A DNA stretch of 64,000 nt from assembly GCF_002813245.1 (NCBI RefSeq), contig NZ_PHUF01000003.1, positions 434,001 to 498,000 of the forward strand, in the 5' to 3' direction. Below are positions 8,580 through 16,881 of the stretch, one piece after another (the stretch's first letter is position 1; each line of letters starts with the position of its first letter). The notes beneath the pieces were generated by a model. It worked only from the letters and a program-made list of their open reading frames with translations, did no database searches and had not been told where the DNA came from. This stretch comes from Novosphingobium kunmingense (lineage in GTDB: Bacteria > Pseudomonadota > Alphaproteobacteria > Sphingomonadales > Sphingomonadaceae). A program made the translations under genes and the position numbers.

Positions 8580-8670
8580 CCTTCTCCCGGCCTCGGCCGG
8601 GTGATTCCGTGCGGGAGAAGGGCATCGCCGCCCTTTGTCTGACCGCTAACTCTGCGGCCCTTCCAGGGCC
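8580..8670 (+). promoter_or_regulatory. Structured leader of rplK with mutually exclusive hairpins
   Basis: The nusG-rplK gap can fold in two incompatible ways. CCCGGC (8586-8591) pairs with GCCGGG (8596-8601) around a CTCG loop. Alternatively, the 10-base segment 8580-8589 pairs perfectly with 8612-8621, using four of the same bases (8586-8589). A third hairpin, GGCCC/GGGCC at 8656-8670, sits just before the rplK Shine-Dalgarno. The L11 operon is autoregulated by L1 binding to its leader in E. coli; whether this leader does that is inference. Confidence 0.4.
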
Positions 8671-8693
8671 AACAGGAAGAAAGGAGGCCCATC

Positions 8694-9125
8694 GTGGCCA
8701 AGAAGATTGAAGGCTATATCAAGCTGCAGGTGCCGGCCGGCAAGGCCACGCCGTCGCCGCCGATCGGTCCGGCGCTGGGTCAGCGCGGCGTCAACATCAT
8801 GGAATTCTGCAAGGCGTTCAACGCCGCCACGCAGGAACTTGAAAACGGCATGCCGATCCCGACCATCATCACGGTCTACGCCGATCGCAGCTTCACGTTC
8901 ATCACCAAGACTCCGCCCGCCACCTTCCTGATCAAGAAGGCCGCCAACCTCAAGTCGGGCTCGAAGGAGCCGGGCAAGGTTTCGGCCGGAACGATCAAGC
9001 GCTCGGCGCTCGCCGAAATCGCGCAGGCCAAGATGAAGGACCTGAACGCGAACGACATCGAACAGGCGACGAAGATCATCGAGGGCTCGGCCCGCTCGAT
9101 GGGTCTCCAGGTCGTGGAGGGCTAA
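8694..9125 (+). CDS. rplK: 50S ribosomal protein L11
   Basis: L11 binds the GTPase-centre RNA of 23S rRNA. The N-terminal domain begins '[20 protein letters not shown]' and includes '[19 protein letters not shown]'; the C-terminal RNA-binding domain has '[19 protein letters not shown]'. Length 143 is standard. It starts with GTG, supported by a near-perfect Shine-Dalgarno AAAGGAGG seven bases before. rplA follows after 4 bases. Confidence 0.98.
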   Translation: MAKKIEGYIKLQVPAGKATPSPPIGPALGQRGVNIMEFCKAFNAATQELENGMPIPTIITVYADRSFTFITKTPPATFLIKKAANLKSGSKEPGKVSAGTIKRSALAEIAQAKMKDLNANDIEQATKIIEGSARSMGLQVVEG

Positions 9126-9129
9126 GGAC

Positions 9130-9831
9130 ATGGCAAAGCAGACCAAGAAGCAGAAGACCCTCGTCGAGAAGCTGGGCGACAACCAGAAGCTCTACGGCGT
9201 CGATGAAGCCATCGCCCTTATCAAGGACCTCAAGTCCGCCAAGTTCGACGAAACCCTCGAAGTGTCGCTGAACCTCGGCGTCGACCCGCGCCACGCCGAC
9301 CAGATGGTCCGCGGCATGGTCGTGCTGCCCTCGGGCACCGGCAAGGACGTCAAGGTCGCGGTCTTCGCCCGCGGCGACAACGCGCAGAAGGCGATTGACG
9401 CCGGCGCGGACAAGGTCGGCGCCGAAGACCTGCTGGAAGACATGCAGGCTGGCAACCTCGACTACGGCCGCGTCATCGCGACGCCCGACATGATGGGCAT
9501 CGTCGGCCGCCTCGGCAAGGTGCTGGGCCCCAAGGGCCTGATGCCGAACCCGAAGCTGGGCACCGTGACCCCGAACGTCGCCGAGGCCGTCAAGGCGGCC
9601 AAGGGCGGCCAGGTCGAATACCGCGTCGAAAAGGCCGGCATCATCCATGGTGGGATCGGCAAGCTGTCGTTCTCGAACGAGGCGCTGCGCGCCAACTTCG
9701 ACGCCTTCGTCGATGCCGTGGTCAAGGCCAAGCCCGCCGGCGCCAAGGGCAAGTACGTCCGCAAGATCGGCCTGTCCTCGTCGATGGGCCCGGGCATCAA
9801 GGTCGACGTGGCCGAAGTCCACAACGGCTGA
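9130..9831 (+). CDS. rplA: 50S ribosomal protein L1
   Basis: L1 forms the mobile L1 stalk of the ribosome and in many bacteria represses its own operon. Family blocks include '[17 protein letters not shown]', '[15 protein letters not shown]', '[20 protein letters not shown]' and '[20 protein letters not shown]'. Length 233 is normal. A strong terminator follows directly, so the operon ends here rather than continuing into rplJ-rplL-rpoB as in E. coli. Confidence 0.98.
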   Translation: MAKQTKKQKTLVEKLGDNQKLYGVDEAIALIKDLKSAKFDETLEVSLNLGVDPRHADQMVRGMVVLPSGTGKDVKVAVFARGDNAQKAIDAGADKVGAEDLLEDMQAGNLDYGRVIATPDMMGIVGRLGKVLGPKGLMPNPKLGTVTPNVAEAVKAAKGGQVEYRVEKAGIIHGGIGKLSFSNEALRANFDAFVDAVVKAKPAGAKGKYVRKIGLSSSMGPGIKVDVAEVHNG

Positions 9832-9851
9832 TCCAGCCTGATCGAACACCG

Positions 9852-9883
9852 AAAGGGCCGGGGGGAAACCTCCGGCCCTTTTC
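9852..9883 (+). terminator. Rho-independent terminator after rplA
   Basis: A 13-bp stem (AAAGGGCCGG... pairing with ...CCGGCCCTTT, one G-T pair) closes a short GAAA-type loop and runs into TTTT. It lies 20 bases after the rplA stop and ends the secE-nusG-rplKA transcription unit. Confidence 0.85.
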
Positions 9884-9965
9884 GCATGCTGGCTCAAGGG
9901 CTTGACCCCGCGATGTGGGCGGGCGGCCGTTTGCAGGTAGTATGATCGCACATAGGGGCCGCCAC

Positions 9966-10085
9966 ATGGCATCCGATCGCCGTGCAATCTCGTTGTGGAA
10001 GGCTACCGGTGACAATTCGCCGTATCGCGCCAGCCCTGTGTGCCGCGACCGTGACGGTACGCCCGACATCATCGGCGTGCGTTAG
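9966..10085 (+). CDS. Candidate small protein, 39 aa
   Basis: An open frame from an ATG preceded by AGGGG at about 8 bases, ending in a TAG interlocked with the stop of the convergent lipoprotein gene (shared TTAG). The peptide is polar and charged, starts 'MASDRRAISLWKATGD' and contains one Cys; there is no signal or membrane segment. Third-position GC is lower than in neighbouring genes. No family is recognised. The interlocked stop and ribosome-binding site favour a real gene, but length and base usage leave much doubt. Confidence 0.35.
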   Translation: MASDRRAISLWKATGDNSPYRASPVCRDRDGTPDIIGVR

Positions 10086-10624
10086 GATCTCGCCAGCGCG
10101 GCCGCAGTGTAGCACTCGGTCACCAGCGCCAGAGGTTCTCCGGTTTCGGCGCGCAGCAGCGCGACTTGCGAAAGGATCGTATCGGTTGGACAGGTCGGCT
10201 CGGGACCATGGCGGCTGGCGATGGTTTCCCGGGTGAAGCGCAGCGGTCCGACCACCTTGCCGAAGGGCACTTCGCTCGACTCCAGCGCCGCGTTCATCTC
10301 TTCGGTCAGACGCTCGCGTACGTACCAGTTGTGGGCAACCGACAGGACCCGGTCGCCGCAGACCAGCTCGACGTTGCGGTAGCCCAGCGCAGTAGCGGCA
10401 GATACAGCCAGCCGATCGCGCAGATCGGATGGATCGGGCGCCCGCTCACCCTTGATCTGACGGGCAATGACCTTCGGCTGTTCGGCGATGCCGCGCGCGG
10501 CGCACCACTGTTCCAGCGCGCGCGTGGCCGACGGAGTCGCCGCAAGCGCCGCTTCAAGCGCGGTGACGGTTTCGTCATGGGTCGTGCAGGCCGAAAGCAG
10601 GGCGGCGCTGGCGGCAAGGTTCAT
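10082..10624 (-). CDS. Hypothetical lipoprotein, possibly chorismate-lyase-like fold, 180 aa
   Basis: The signal peptide ends in L-S-A-C (Cys13), a good lipobox, so the mature protein should be membrane-anchored in the periplasm. An Ala-rich helical segment follows, then a region about 90-150 with 'ELVCGDRVLSVAHNWYVRER' and 'EVPFGKVVGPLRFTRET'. This resembles the chorismate pyruvate-lyase/UTRA fold in layout, a tentative reading. Two further Cys near the C-terminus could form a disulfide. The start is the ATG before NLAASA. It lies 10 bases downstream of the CinA-like gene, probably in one operon. Confidence 0.65.
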   Translation of the reverse strand: MNLAASAALLSACTTHDETVTALEAALAATPSATRALEQWCAARGIAEQPKVIARQIKGERAPDPSDLRDRLAVSAATALGYRNVELVCGDRVLSVAHNWYVRERLTEEMNAALESSEVPFGKVVGPLRFTRETIASRHGPEPTCPTDTILSQVALLRAETGEPLALVTECYTAAALARS

Positions 10625-10634
10625 GACCGCGATC

Positions 10635-11396
10635 CTAGATCCCACCCGGAAAGGCCTCGCGCCCCGTTGCGCGAAGGCCCGTCAGAAGGGCCTCGGCGCA
10701 TTCGGCCAGCACGGCGGGATCGGTTGCCCGGATGACGAAGTTTGCGCCGGTGCGGCCTTCGCGGAAGAAGGGATAGGAGCCGATAGCGCTGCCCTCGTGC
10801 GCTTTTTCGGTCTGGCGCAGCAGATCGGCGATCTCGCTTTCGGGCACCCAGCAGCCGATCGTTTCGCTGAGCACAGGCAGCCCGCCTTCGAGCGTACCCG
10901 TCAGCGCATCGAGCATCCCGGCGGTGATCGAAGGCACGCCGGCCATGAGGAACACGTTATCCACGCGGATGCCTGGCGCGCCCGACATGCGGTTGGGGAT
11001 GAGATCGGCCCCGTGGGGCACGCGGGCCATGCGCAGCCGCCCTTCGTTGAGACCGCCGCGCGTCGCGTAGTAGCGTTCGAGGATCGCGCGCGCCTCGGGG
11101 TGGATCACAACACCCACGCCCAGCGCCGCGGCCACCGCATCGACGGTGATGTCGTCGTGCGTCGGGCCGATCCCGCCAGTGGTGAACAGGTAGTCGTTGC
11201 GCGCGCGCAGCGCGTTGACCGCCTCGACGATTGCGGCTTCCTCGTCGCCGACCACGCGCACTTCGGCGAGGCGGATGCCCTGGACGTTGAGCCACGTGGC
11301 GACCTGCGCGACATTCTTATCCTGGGTCCGGCCCGACAGGATCTCGTCCCCGATGACCAGCAGCGCGGCGGTCCAGACTTTGGGCGTTTCGCTCAT
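10635..11396 (-). CDS. CinA-like molybdopterin-binding (MoaB/MogA fold) protein, 253 aa
   Basis: A stand-alone MoCF_biosynth domain protein like the N-terminal half of competence/damage-inducible CinA. Marks: 'ALLVIGDEILSGRTQDKN', 'FTTGGIGPTHDDIT' and 'NVFLMAGVPSI'. It lacks the C-terminal nicotinamide-nucleotide amidase domain of full CinA, so it corresponds to the short YfaY-type proteins; a role in pyrophosphate hydrolysis of nucleotides is possible but unproved. No molybdenum cofactor genes are nearby. Confidence 0.85.
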   Translation of the reverse strand: MSETPKVWTAALLVIGDEILSGRTQDKNVAQVATWLNVQGIRLAEVRVVGDEEAAIVEAVNALRARNDYLFTTGGIGPTHDDITVDAVAAALGVGVVIHPEARAILERYYATRGGLNEGRLRMARVPHGADLIPNRMSGAPGIRVDNVFLMAGVPSITAGMLDALTGTLEGGLPVLSETIGCWVPESEIADLLRQTEKAHEGSAIGSYPFFREGRTGANFVIRATDPAVLAECAEALLTGLRATGREAFPGGI

Positions 11397-11434
11397 GGCA
11401 GCAGCGTTAGGACGCCGCGACGGTCAGGGCAAGA

Positions 11435-12925
11435 TCAGGCCGGAACCTTTGCCTCGACGCGGCGGAACTGCAGCACGCCATCGTCGATCGGCGCCTGGCG
11501 CATGTCGGTCCGGTCGCGACGATAATCCTGGTTGAGCCGCCACGGCAGCACGGCCGCGTTGCGCGGCATCAGGTGCTTGCCGCGCTGGATGTAGCCCGAG
11601 GAGAAATCGAAGATGTCGTCCTCTTCCGGTTCCTCGCCCGCGGGCATGGCCGGCACCGCCACCTGCATGCGGTAGGCGTCCATCTGGTTGAGCAGCCGGG
11701 TGATGTACTGCGCGACGATATCGACCCGCAGCGTCCAGCTGGCGTTGAGATAGCCGAACACGCCGGCCATGTTCGGCACGTTCGAGAACATGCAGTTGCG
11801 ATAGAAGAAAGTCTTGCCGAAATCGACCGGCTGGCCATCGACGCTGACCGCGATCTTGCCGGCGAACGACAGCGAAAGGCCGGTGGCGGTGACGATGATA
11901 TCGGCGTCGATGTGCTTGCCCGACTTGAGCTGGATGCCGGTTTCGTCGAAGCGCTCGATCTGGTCGGTGACGACATCGGCCTTGCCGGCCTTGATCGCGT
12001 TGAACAGGTCCGCGTCGGGCACGAAGCACAGCCGCTGCTCCCACGGTTTGTAAGGCGGAGTGAAGGCTTCCCGATCGTAATCGGGGCCGAGATTTTCGCG
12101 CAGGCCCTTTTCGAGGAACTCGATGACCTTGTCAGGCTGGTTGCGCGAGCGCTTGAACATCAGGTCGCCCAGCAGGATGTTCTTGGCCCGTGTAATCGAA
12201 TAGGCAACCTTGTCGGGCAGGAATTTGCGCAGGCGGTTGGCGATCGCGTCCTTGGCCGGGCGCGACATGATCCAGGTCGGCGTGCGCTGGAGCATGGTGA
12301 CGTGCCCGGCGCCGCCATCGACCATGGCGGGAACGATGGTCACGGCAGTTGCCCCCGATCCGATAACCACCACTTTCTTGCCGGCATAATCGAGGTCGCC
12401 CGGCCAGAATTGTGGGTGGACGATCGTGCCCCTGAAGGTGTCGCGACCGGGGAACTGCGCGTCGTAAGGGCTGTCGTAATCGTAGTAGCCCGACCCCAGG
12501 AACAGGAAGCGGCACTTGATGCGCGAGCATTCGCCTGCTGCATTTTCGGCGGTGACCGTCCACAGCCCCGTTTGGCTGTCCCAGTCCGCGGCGACGACCT
12601 TCTGGCCCATCCGCATCTTCGGCGGCAGGTCGTACTTGGAGACGATCCGGTCGAGGTATTCGAGGATCGCCGGCCCGTCGGCGATCGCCTTTTCGTGGGT
12701 CCACGGCTCAAACGAAAAGCCCAGGGTATGCATGTCGCTGTCCGACCGGATCCCCGGATAGCGGAACAGGTCCCAGGTTCCGCCGAGATTGTCGCGCCGG
12801 TCGAGGATCGCGTAGGTCTTGCCGGGGCAATCGCGGGTCAGGTGAACGGCCATGCCGATACCCGACAGGCCCGCGCCGACAATCAGCACGTCCAGGACTT
12901 CCTCGATCGGGGTAACGGCGTTCAT
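11435..12925 (-). CDS. Flavin-containing monooxygenase, Baeyer-Villiger type, 496 aa
   Basis: An FAD/NADPH monooxygenase. It has an N-terminal FAD Rossmann motif 'IVGAGLSGIG' (about 15-24), a central NADPH motif 'VVVIGSGATAVTI', and between them 'FRGTIVHPQFW', which fits the Baeyer-Villiger fingerprint FxGxxxHxxxW exactly. Such enzymes insert oxygen next to a ketone carbonyl to give an ester or lactone, or oxidise soft heteroatoms. The ATG before NAVTPIEE follows a good Shine-Dalgarno (AGGAGAGAGA). No linked catabolic genes give a substrate. Confidence 0.88.
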   Translation of the reverse strand: MNAVTPIEEVLDVLIVGAGLSGIGMAVHLTRDCPGKTYAILDRRDNLGGTWDLFRYPGIRSDSDMHTLGFSFEPWTHEKAIADGPAILEYLDRIVSKYDLPPKMRMGQKVVAADWDSQTGLWTVTAENAAGECSRIKCRFLFLGSGYYDYDSPYDAQFPGRDTFRGTIVHPQFWPGDLDYAGKKVVVIGSGATAVTIVPAMVDGGAGHVTMLQRTPTWIMSRPAKDAIANRLRKFLPDKVAYSITRAKNILLGDLMFKRSRNQPDKVIEFLEKGLRENLGPDYDREAFTPPYKPWEQRLCFVPDADLFNAIKAGKADVVTDQIERFDETGIQLKSGKHIDADIIVTATGLSLSFAGKIAVSVDGQPVDFGKTFFYRNCMFSNVPNMAGVFGYLNASWTLRVDIVAQYITRLLNQMDAYRMQVAVPAMPAGEEPEEDDIFDFSSGYIQRGKHLMPRNAAVLPWRLNQDYRRDRTDMRQAPIDDGVLQFRRVEAKVPA

Positions 12926-13020
12926 CTCGTCTCTCTCCTGACCGTTATAGGTCTTGATCGACAACCTAACAGGCCGCGTGCGGGATTGCCAGCGGCTTGC
13001 CGCTTTGGCACGGGAGCGCA

Positions 13021-13995
13021 ATGCCGATCATCGCCTCACGCCGTTATGAACACGGCAAGTGCCTGCACCAGGACCTGCCGCTCGACGGAATCCGGCGCGA
13101 TCCCCTGCCGCCGCATGTGTTCGACTGGGTCGGCCTGTCGGAGCCGACTGTGGCGGAGATGGAACTCGTGCGCAGCCAGTTCGGGCTGCATCCGCTGGCG
13201 GTGGAAGATGCGCTCAACGCAACGCAGATGCCAAAGGTCGACCTCTATGGGCAGCAGCTGTTCATCGTCGCGCGAACCGTCGCCATGCCCGAAGGCGACA
13301 ACCTGACCTATGGCCAGACCGCGATCTTCTTGGGGCGTGATTTCATCGTCACGGTGCGGCAGGGGTCGACCCGCAAGCACGACTCCTTGCGCCAGCGGCT
13401 GGAAAACGACGACGAGCGGTTGACCGAAGGCCCCGACTACGTCGCCCATGCGATTCTCGATTTCATCGTCGATGGTTACCAACCGGTGCTCGAGAAGCTC
13501 GAGGATGCGGTGGTGACGATGGAGGAGCAGGCGATCCACCGCTTCCCCGAAAGCTCGACGATCCGTCGCATTTTCCGCCTGCGCCGCCAGTTTCGCCGCT
13601 TCATCCGGGTGATCGGACCGATGCAGGAGATGTGCGAGCGGCTGGCCACGACCGACTTGCCGGTGATCGATCCGGGGGCGCGGATCTGGTTCCGCGACGT
13701 GCTCGACCACGTTCGCCGCACCATCAGCCGCATGGACGGCCTGCGCGAAACGCTTGCCAGCGTGGTCGAAACCGCTTCGCTGCTCGAGCAGCACCGCCAG
13801 GGCGCGATGACCCGGCAACTGGCCGCCTGGGCCGCGATCCTGGCCGTGCCGACGGCAATTGCCGGGATCTATGGGATGAACTTCGACTACATGCCCGAAC
13901 TGCACCAGAAATGGGGCTATCCGGCGGTCTGGGGCGTAATCCTGACGATCTGCGGCGGGCTGTGGCTGCGCTTCCGCCGGATCGGCTGGCTGTAG
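13021..13995 (+). CDS. corA: CorA-family magnesium/cobalt transporter, 324 aa
   Basis: Homopentameric divalent-cation channel of the inner membrane. The signature 'YGMNFDYMPEL' (GMN motif plus the MPEL loop) closes the first of two C-terminal transmembrane helices; a second helix and a short basic tail end the protein. The long soluble N-terminal domain and stalk helix take up the first 260 residues. The ATG before PIIASRR has GGGAG upstream. It diverges from the monooxygenase gene and converges on the helicase gene. Confidence 0.93.
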   Translation: MPIIASRRYEHGKCLHQDLPLDGIRRDPLPPHVFDWVGLSEPTVAEMELVRSQFGLHPLAVEDALNATQMPKVDLYGQQLFIVARTVAMPEGDNLTYGQTAIFLGRDFIVTVRQGSTRKHDSLRQRLENDDERLTEGPDYVAHAILDFIVDGYQPVLEKLEDAVVTMEEQAIHRFPESSTIRRIFRLRRQFRRFIRVIGPMQEMCERLATTDLPVIDPGARIWFRDVLDHVRRTISRMDGLRETLASVVETASLLEQHRQGAMTRQLAAWAAILAVPTAIAGIYGMNFDYMPELHQKWGYPAVWGVILTICGGLWLRFRRIGWL

Positions 13996-14008
13996 CGCCG
14001 GACGAGAA

Positions 14009-14043
14009 AAGGCCGTGCCGCGATGAGCGCGGGCACGGCCCTT
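14009..14043. terminator. Bidirectional terminator between corA and the DEAD-box helicase gene
   Basis: An 11-bp stem (AAGGCCGTGCC / GGGCACGGCCTT) with an 11-base loop lies between the two convergent genes. There is an A-run on the left and a short CTT on the right, so it may act for either strand. Confidence 0.65.
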
Positions 14044-14060
14044 CCTGGATCAGAGCCGGC

Positions 14061-15713
14061 TCAGCCCCAGCGGCGCTGGCCGTTGCCGTTCGGCTTCTTG
14101 CGGTTGCCGTTGCCGCGCTTGGCCGGAGCATCGCCGCGCGGTGAGCCCGCAGCCGGACGCACGGCGTCGCGGTGGACCTTGACCGGGCGTTCGGCGCGTT
14201 CGCCGCGCTCACCGTGAGGCTGGCGCGAACGATCGTCGCGGCGATCGCGGCGGTCGCGCTGATCATGGTTGCCTCCCTGCGGCGCGTACTGGCGCGCTTC
14301 GCGATCCTCGGCGGCCAGGGGGCTGAAACCGGGGCTGCGCGGAGCGGTGGCGCGGCGATTGTCGGCCATGCGTTCGTTGCGGATGTACTGGTCGCGCGAC
14401 TGGCCGTCGCGGCTCTGCCCGCCGTTGGAGCGGTTGTTGTTCCGGGCGGGGCGAGCGCCGCCGCGTCCGCGCGCATCGCGCGCCTCCCGCCGGGCATCCT
14501 GTTCGGCTTCGGCCGGCTTGCGGCTCGGGGCGGGAAGACCGGCAGCTTCCTTCTGGAAGTTGTCGGGCAGTGGCACGCTGGCCAGCTTGACGCCGGTCAA
14601 CTTTTCGATGTCGCGCAAATAGGCCTTTTCGTCGGGCGCGCAGAAGCTCAGCGCGACGCCATCGGCGCCGGCGCGGGCCGTGCGGCCGATGCGGTGGACG
14701 TATTGTTCCGCCACGTTGGGCAGTTCGAAGTTGAACACGTGGCTGACGCCCGACACGTCGATCCCGCGCGCGGCGATATCGGTCGCCACCAGCACCGGCA
14801 TGGTGCCCTTGCGGAAGGCGAGCAGCGCGGCGGTGCGCTGCGCCTGGCTCTTGTTGCCATGGATCGCGGCGGCGCTGATGCCGGCTGCGGTCAGGTGGCG
14901 CACCACGCGGTCGGCGCCGTGCTTGGTCCGGGTGAAGACGAGCGCGCGATCGATCTCGCTGGTGCCATCGTCCTTGGGCGCCAGGCCCTTGCGCAGCGAC
15001 AGCGTCAGCAGCGCCTGCTTCTCGGCCTGGTTGATGAACACCGCATACTGTTCGACGCGTTCGGCCGTGGTCGCCTGCGGGGTCACCTCGACGCGCACCG
15101 GATTATGGATGAACTGCTTGCCCAGATCGGCAATCGCCTTGGGCATGGTGGCCGAGAAGAACAGGCTCTGCCGGTCCTTGGGCAGCATGGCGGCCACGCG
15201 CTTCAGTGGCACGATGAAGCCCAGGTCCATCATCTGGTCGGCTTCGTCGAGCACAAAGATCTCGACGTTGCGCAGGGTCAGCGCGCGTTGGTCGATCAGG
15301 TCCAGCAGGCGACCGGGTGTGGCGACCAGGATGTCGCAGCCCGGAACGAGCGCGCGGGCCTGCTTGCCCACCGGGATGCCACCGAACACGCACTGGACCG
15401 ACAGGTTCAGGAACTTGGCATAGCCGCGCATGTTTTCGGCGATCTGGGCGGCCAGTTCGCGCGTGGGGGACAGCACCAGCATGCGGCACGAGGCGCTGCT
15501 GCGCGCCTTGGGATTGGCGGCGAGGCGGTGCAGAGAGGGAAGCGAGAAGGCCGCGGTCTTGCCGGTGCCGGTCTGGGCGATACCCAGAAGGTCGCGCCCT
15601 TCGAGCAGCGCGGGGATCGACTGGCGCTGGATCGGGGTGGGGTCGTTGTAGCCCTTGGCTTCAAGCGCACGAACAAGCGGCTCGGCCAGGCCAAGGTCGG
15701 AAAAATAGGTCAT
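14061..15713 (-). CDS. DEAD-box ATP-dependent RNA helicase, RhlE-like, 550 aa
   Basis: Unwinds RNA duplexes with ATP. Motifs in order: Q motif 'PTPIQRQSIP', motif I 'AQTGTGKT', 'PTRELAAQI', 'TPGRLLDL', motif II 'VLDEADQMMD', motif III 'SAT', and motif VI 'HRIGRTARAG'. The core ends near residue 390; the rest is a disordered tail of about 150 residues rich in Arg, Gly, Asn and Asp, typical of RNA-binding tails of RhlE/CsdA relatives. A ribosome-assembly or cold-related role is the usual one for this group and is inference here. Confidence 0.93.
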   Translation of the reverse strand: MTYFSDLGLAEPLVRALEAKGYNDPTPIQRQSIPALLEGRDLLGIAQTGTGKTAAFSLPSLHRLAANPKARSSASCRMLVLSPTRELAAQIAENMRGYAKFLNLSVQCVFGGIPVGKQARALVPGCDILVATPGRLLDLIDQRALTLRNVEIFVLDEADQMMDLGFIVPLKRVAAMLPKDRQSLFFSATMPKAIADLGKQFIHNPVRVEVTPQATTAERVEQYAVFINQAEKQALLTLSLRKGLAPKDDGTSEIDRALVFTRTKHGADRVVRHLTAAGISAAAIHGNKSQAQRTAALLAFRKGTMPVLVATDIAARGIDVSGVSHVFNFELPNVAEQYVHRIGRTARAGADGVALSFCAPDEKAYLRDIEKLTGVKLASVPLPDNFQKEAAGLPAPSRKPAEAEQDARREARDARGRGGARPARNNNRSNGGQSRDGQSRDQYIRNERMADNRRATAPRSPGFSPLAAEDREARQYAPQGGNHDQRDRRDRRDDRSRQPHGERGERAERPVKVHRDAVRPAAGSPRGDAPAKRGNGNRKKPNGNGQRRWG

Positions 15714-16026
15714 GAAAAACTCTCAAAATTGAAGCGGCGCGCGCGCAGACACAGGTTGTCCGCTCGACACGAAGCAAGGTTCGTTTCGATGCGACCCTGC
15801 GTGAAGAAGGTGGCTTCAGGTTCGGATCGACCGGGCATTCGGGGCGGCCATCCCTTGAAAGGGGGCCTCACGCTGCGCCGATATTCCCTGCGTTTTCGTG
15901 CGCGGGGCCGGTCGTGTTGGCGCCCATCTATGTTGCGTTGCGCCAAAAAGCAAGGAAATTACGCAATCAAGGGAATCGGAACCGACTCGGACCGCCCTGC
16001 GTTGGCTGTCGCTGGAGGTGTTTGTC
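15714..16026. other. Intergenic region between divergent helicase and ku genes
   Basis: 313 bases without a supported gene. It must hold the promoters of both divergent units. The right end carries GGAGGTG before the ku start. I see no clear sigma-70 hexamer pair, no LexA-type GTTC-N7-GTTC box and no strong hairpin. Confidence 0.6.
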
Positions 16027-16878
16027 ATGGCGGCACGCGCATATTGGCAGGGGCAGATCCGCCTCGCCCTCGTCTCGATTCCGGTCGAGGTCTATTCGGC
16101 CACACGCTCGGGCGCGAAGATCAGCTTCCGGCAGATCCATGAAGGCACCGGCCAGCCGATCAGCTATGAAAAGGTCGCGCCGGGCGTCGGGCCGGTCGAC
16201 AAGGACGACATCATTTCGGGCTACGAAATCTCGAAGGGCAACTACGTGCTGCTCGAAGATCGCGAGATCGCGGCGGTTAAGGTCGAAAGCAAGCGCACGC
16301 TCGAACTGGTTCAGTTTGTCGACGCGGCGGAAATCGATCCGCTCTATTTCGAGAAGCCCTATTATGTCGCGCCGACCGACGACCTGGCCGAAGAAGCTTT
16401 CGTCGTGCTGCGCGAGGCGATGCGGAAAGCGAACAAGATCGGCCTTGGCCAGTTGTCAGTGCGCGGGCAGGAAAAGCTCGTCGCGCTCAAACCGTGCGGC
16501 AAGGGGATGCTGCTCGAAACGCTGCGCTACGCCGACGAGGTGCGCAGGGGCCAGTCGTTCTTTGCCGATATCGGCGCCGAGAAGCCCGACAAGAGCCTGT
16601 TGGACCTCGCCACGAGCCTGATCGAGAGCCGCAGCGCGCCGTTCGCGCCCGAAGAGTTCCACGATCGCTACGCCGACGCGCTGCGCAAGCTGATCGACAA
16701 GAAGGCCAAGTCCAGATCCAAGAAGGCGATCATCGAGGAGGACGATGAACCGGCGGCCCGGCGCGGTGGCAACGTGGTCGACCTGATGGCCGCGCTCAAG
16801 AAATCGCTGGGCGAGGAAAAGTCCGCGGCGGCGAAAAGGGCACCGGCCAAAAAGCCTGCCGTGCGCAAGCGGGCCTGA
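16027..16878 (+). CDS. ku: Non-homologous end joining protein Ku, 283 aa
   Basis: Bacterial Ku forms a homodimeric ring that binds DNA double-strand ends and recruits LigD. The family opening 'WQGQIRLALVSIPVEVY' and the core blocks 'ISFRQIHEGTGQPISYEKV' and 'YVLLEDREI' are present, and the length is typical. The last 25 residues form a Lys/Ala/Pro-rich basic tail ('KRAPAKKPAVRKRA'), as in Ku proteins that bind DNA more tightly. The ATG is preceded by GGAGGTG. ligD starts 3 bases after the stop. Confidence 0.96.
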   Translation: MAARAYWQGQIRLALVSIPVEVYSATRSGAKISFRQIHEGTGQPISYEKVAPGVGPVDKDDIISGYEISKGNYVLLEDREIAAVKVESKRTLELVQFVDAAEIDPLYFEKPYYVAPTDDLAEEAFVVLREAMRKANKIGLGQLSVRGQEKLVALKPCGKGMLLETLRYADEVRRGQSFFADIGAEKPDKSLLDLATSLIESRSAPFAPEEFHDRYADALRKLIDKKAKSRSKKAIIEEDDEPAARRGGNVVDLMAALKKSLGEEKSAAAKRAPAKKPAVRKRA

Positions 16879-16881
16879 TCG

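Noticed and set aside
9902..9946. TTGACC and TATGAT as a sigma-70 promoter for the 39-aa frame
   Set aside because: The hexamers are 33 bases apart, far beyond the usual 16-18, and no better -35 is present.
15710..15946. 78-codon minus-strand frame upstream of the helicase gene
   Set aside because: Basic, low-information product overlapping the helicase start; no ribosome-binding site, no family features.
15714..16026. Possible LexA (GTTC-N7-GTTC) control of ku-ligD
   Set aside because: No correctly spaced pair of half-sites was found in the control region.
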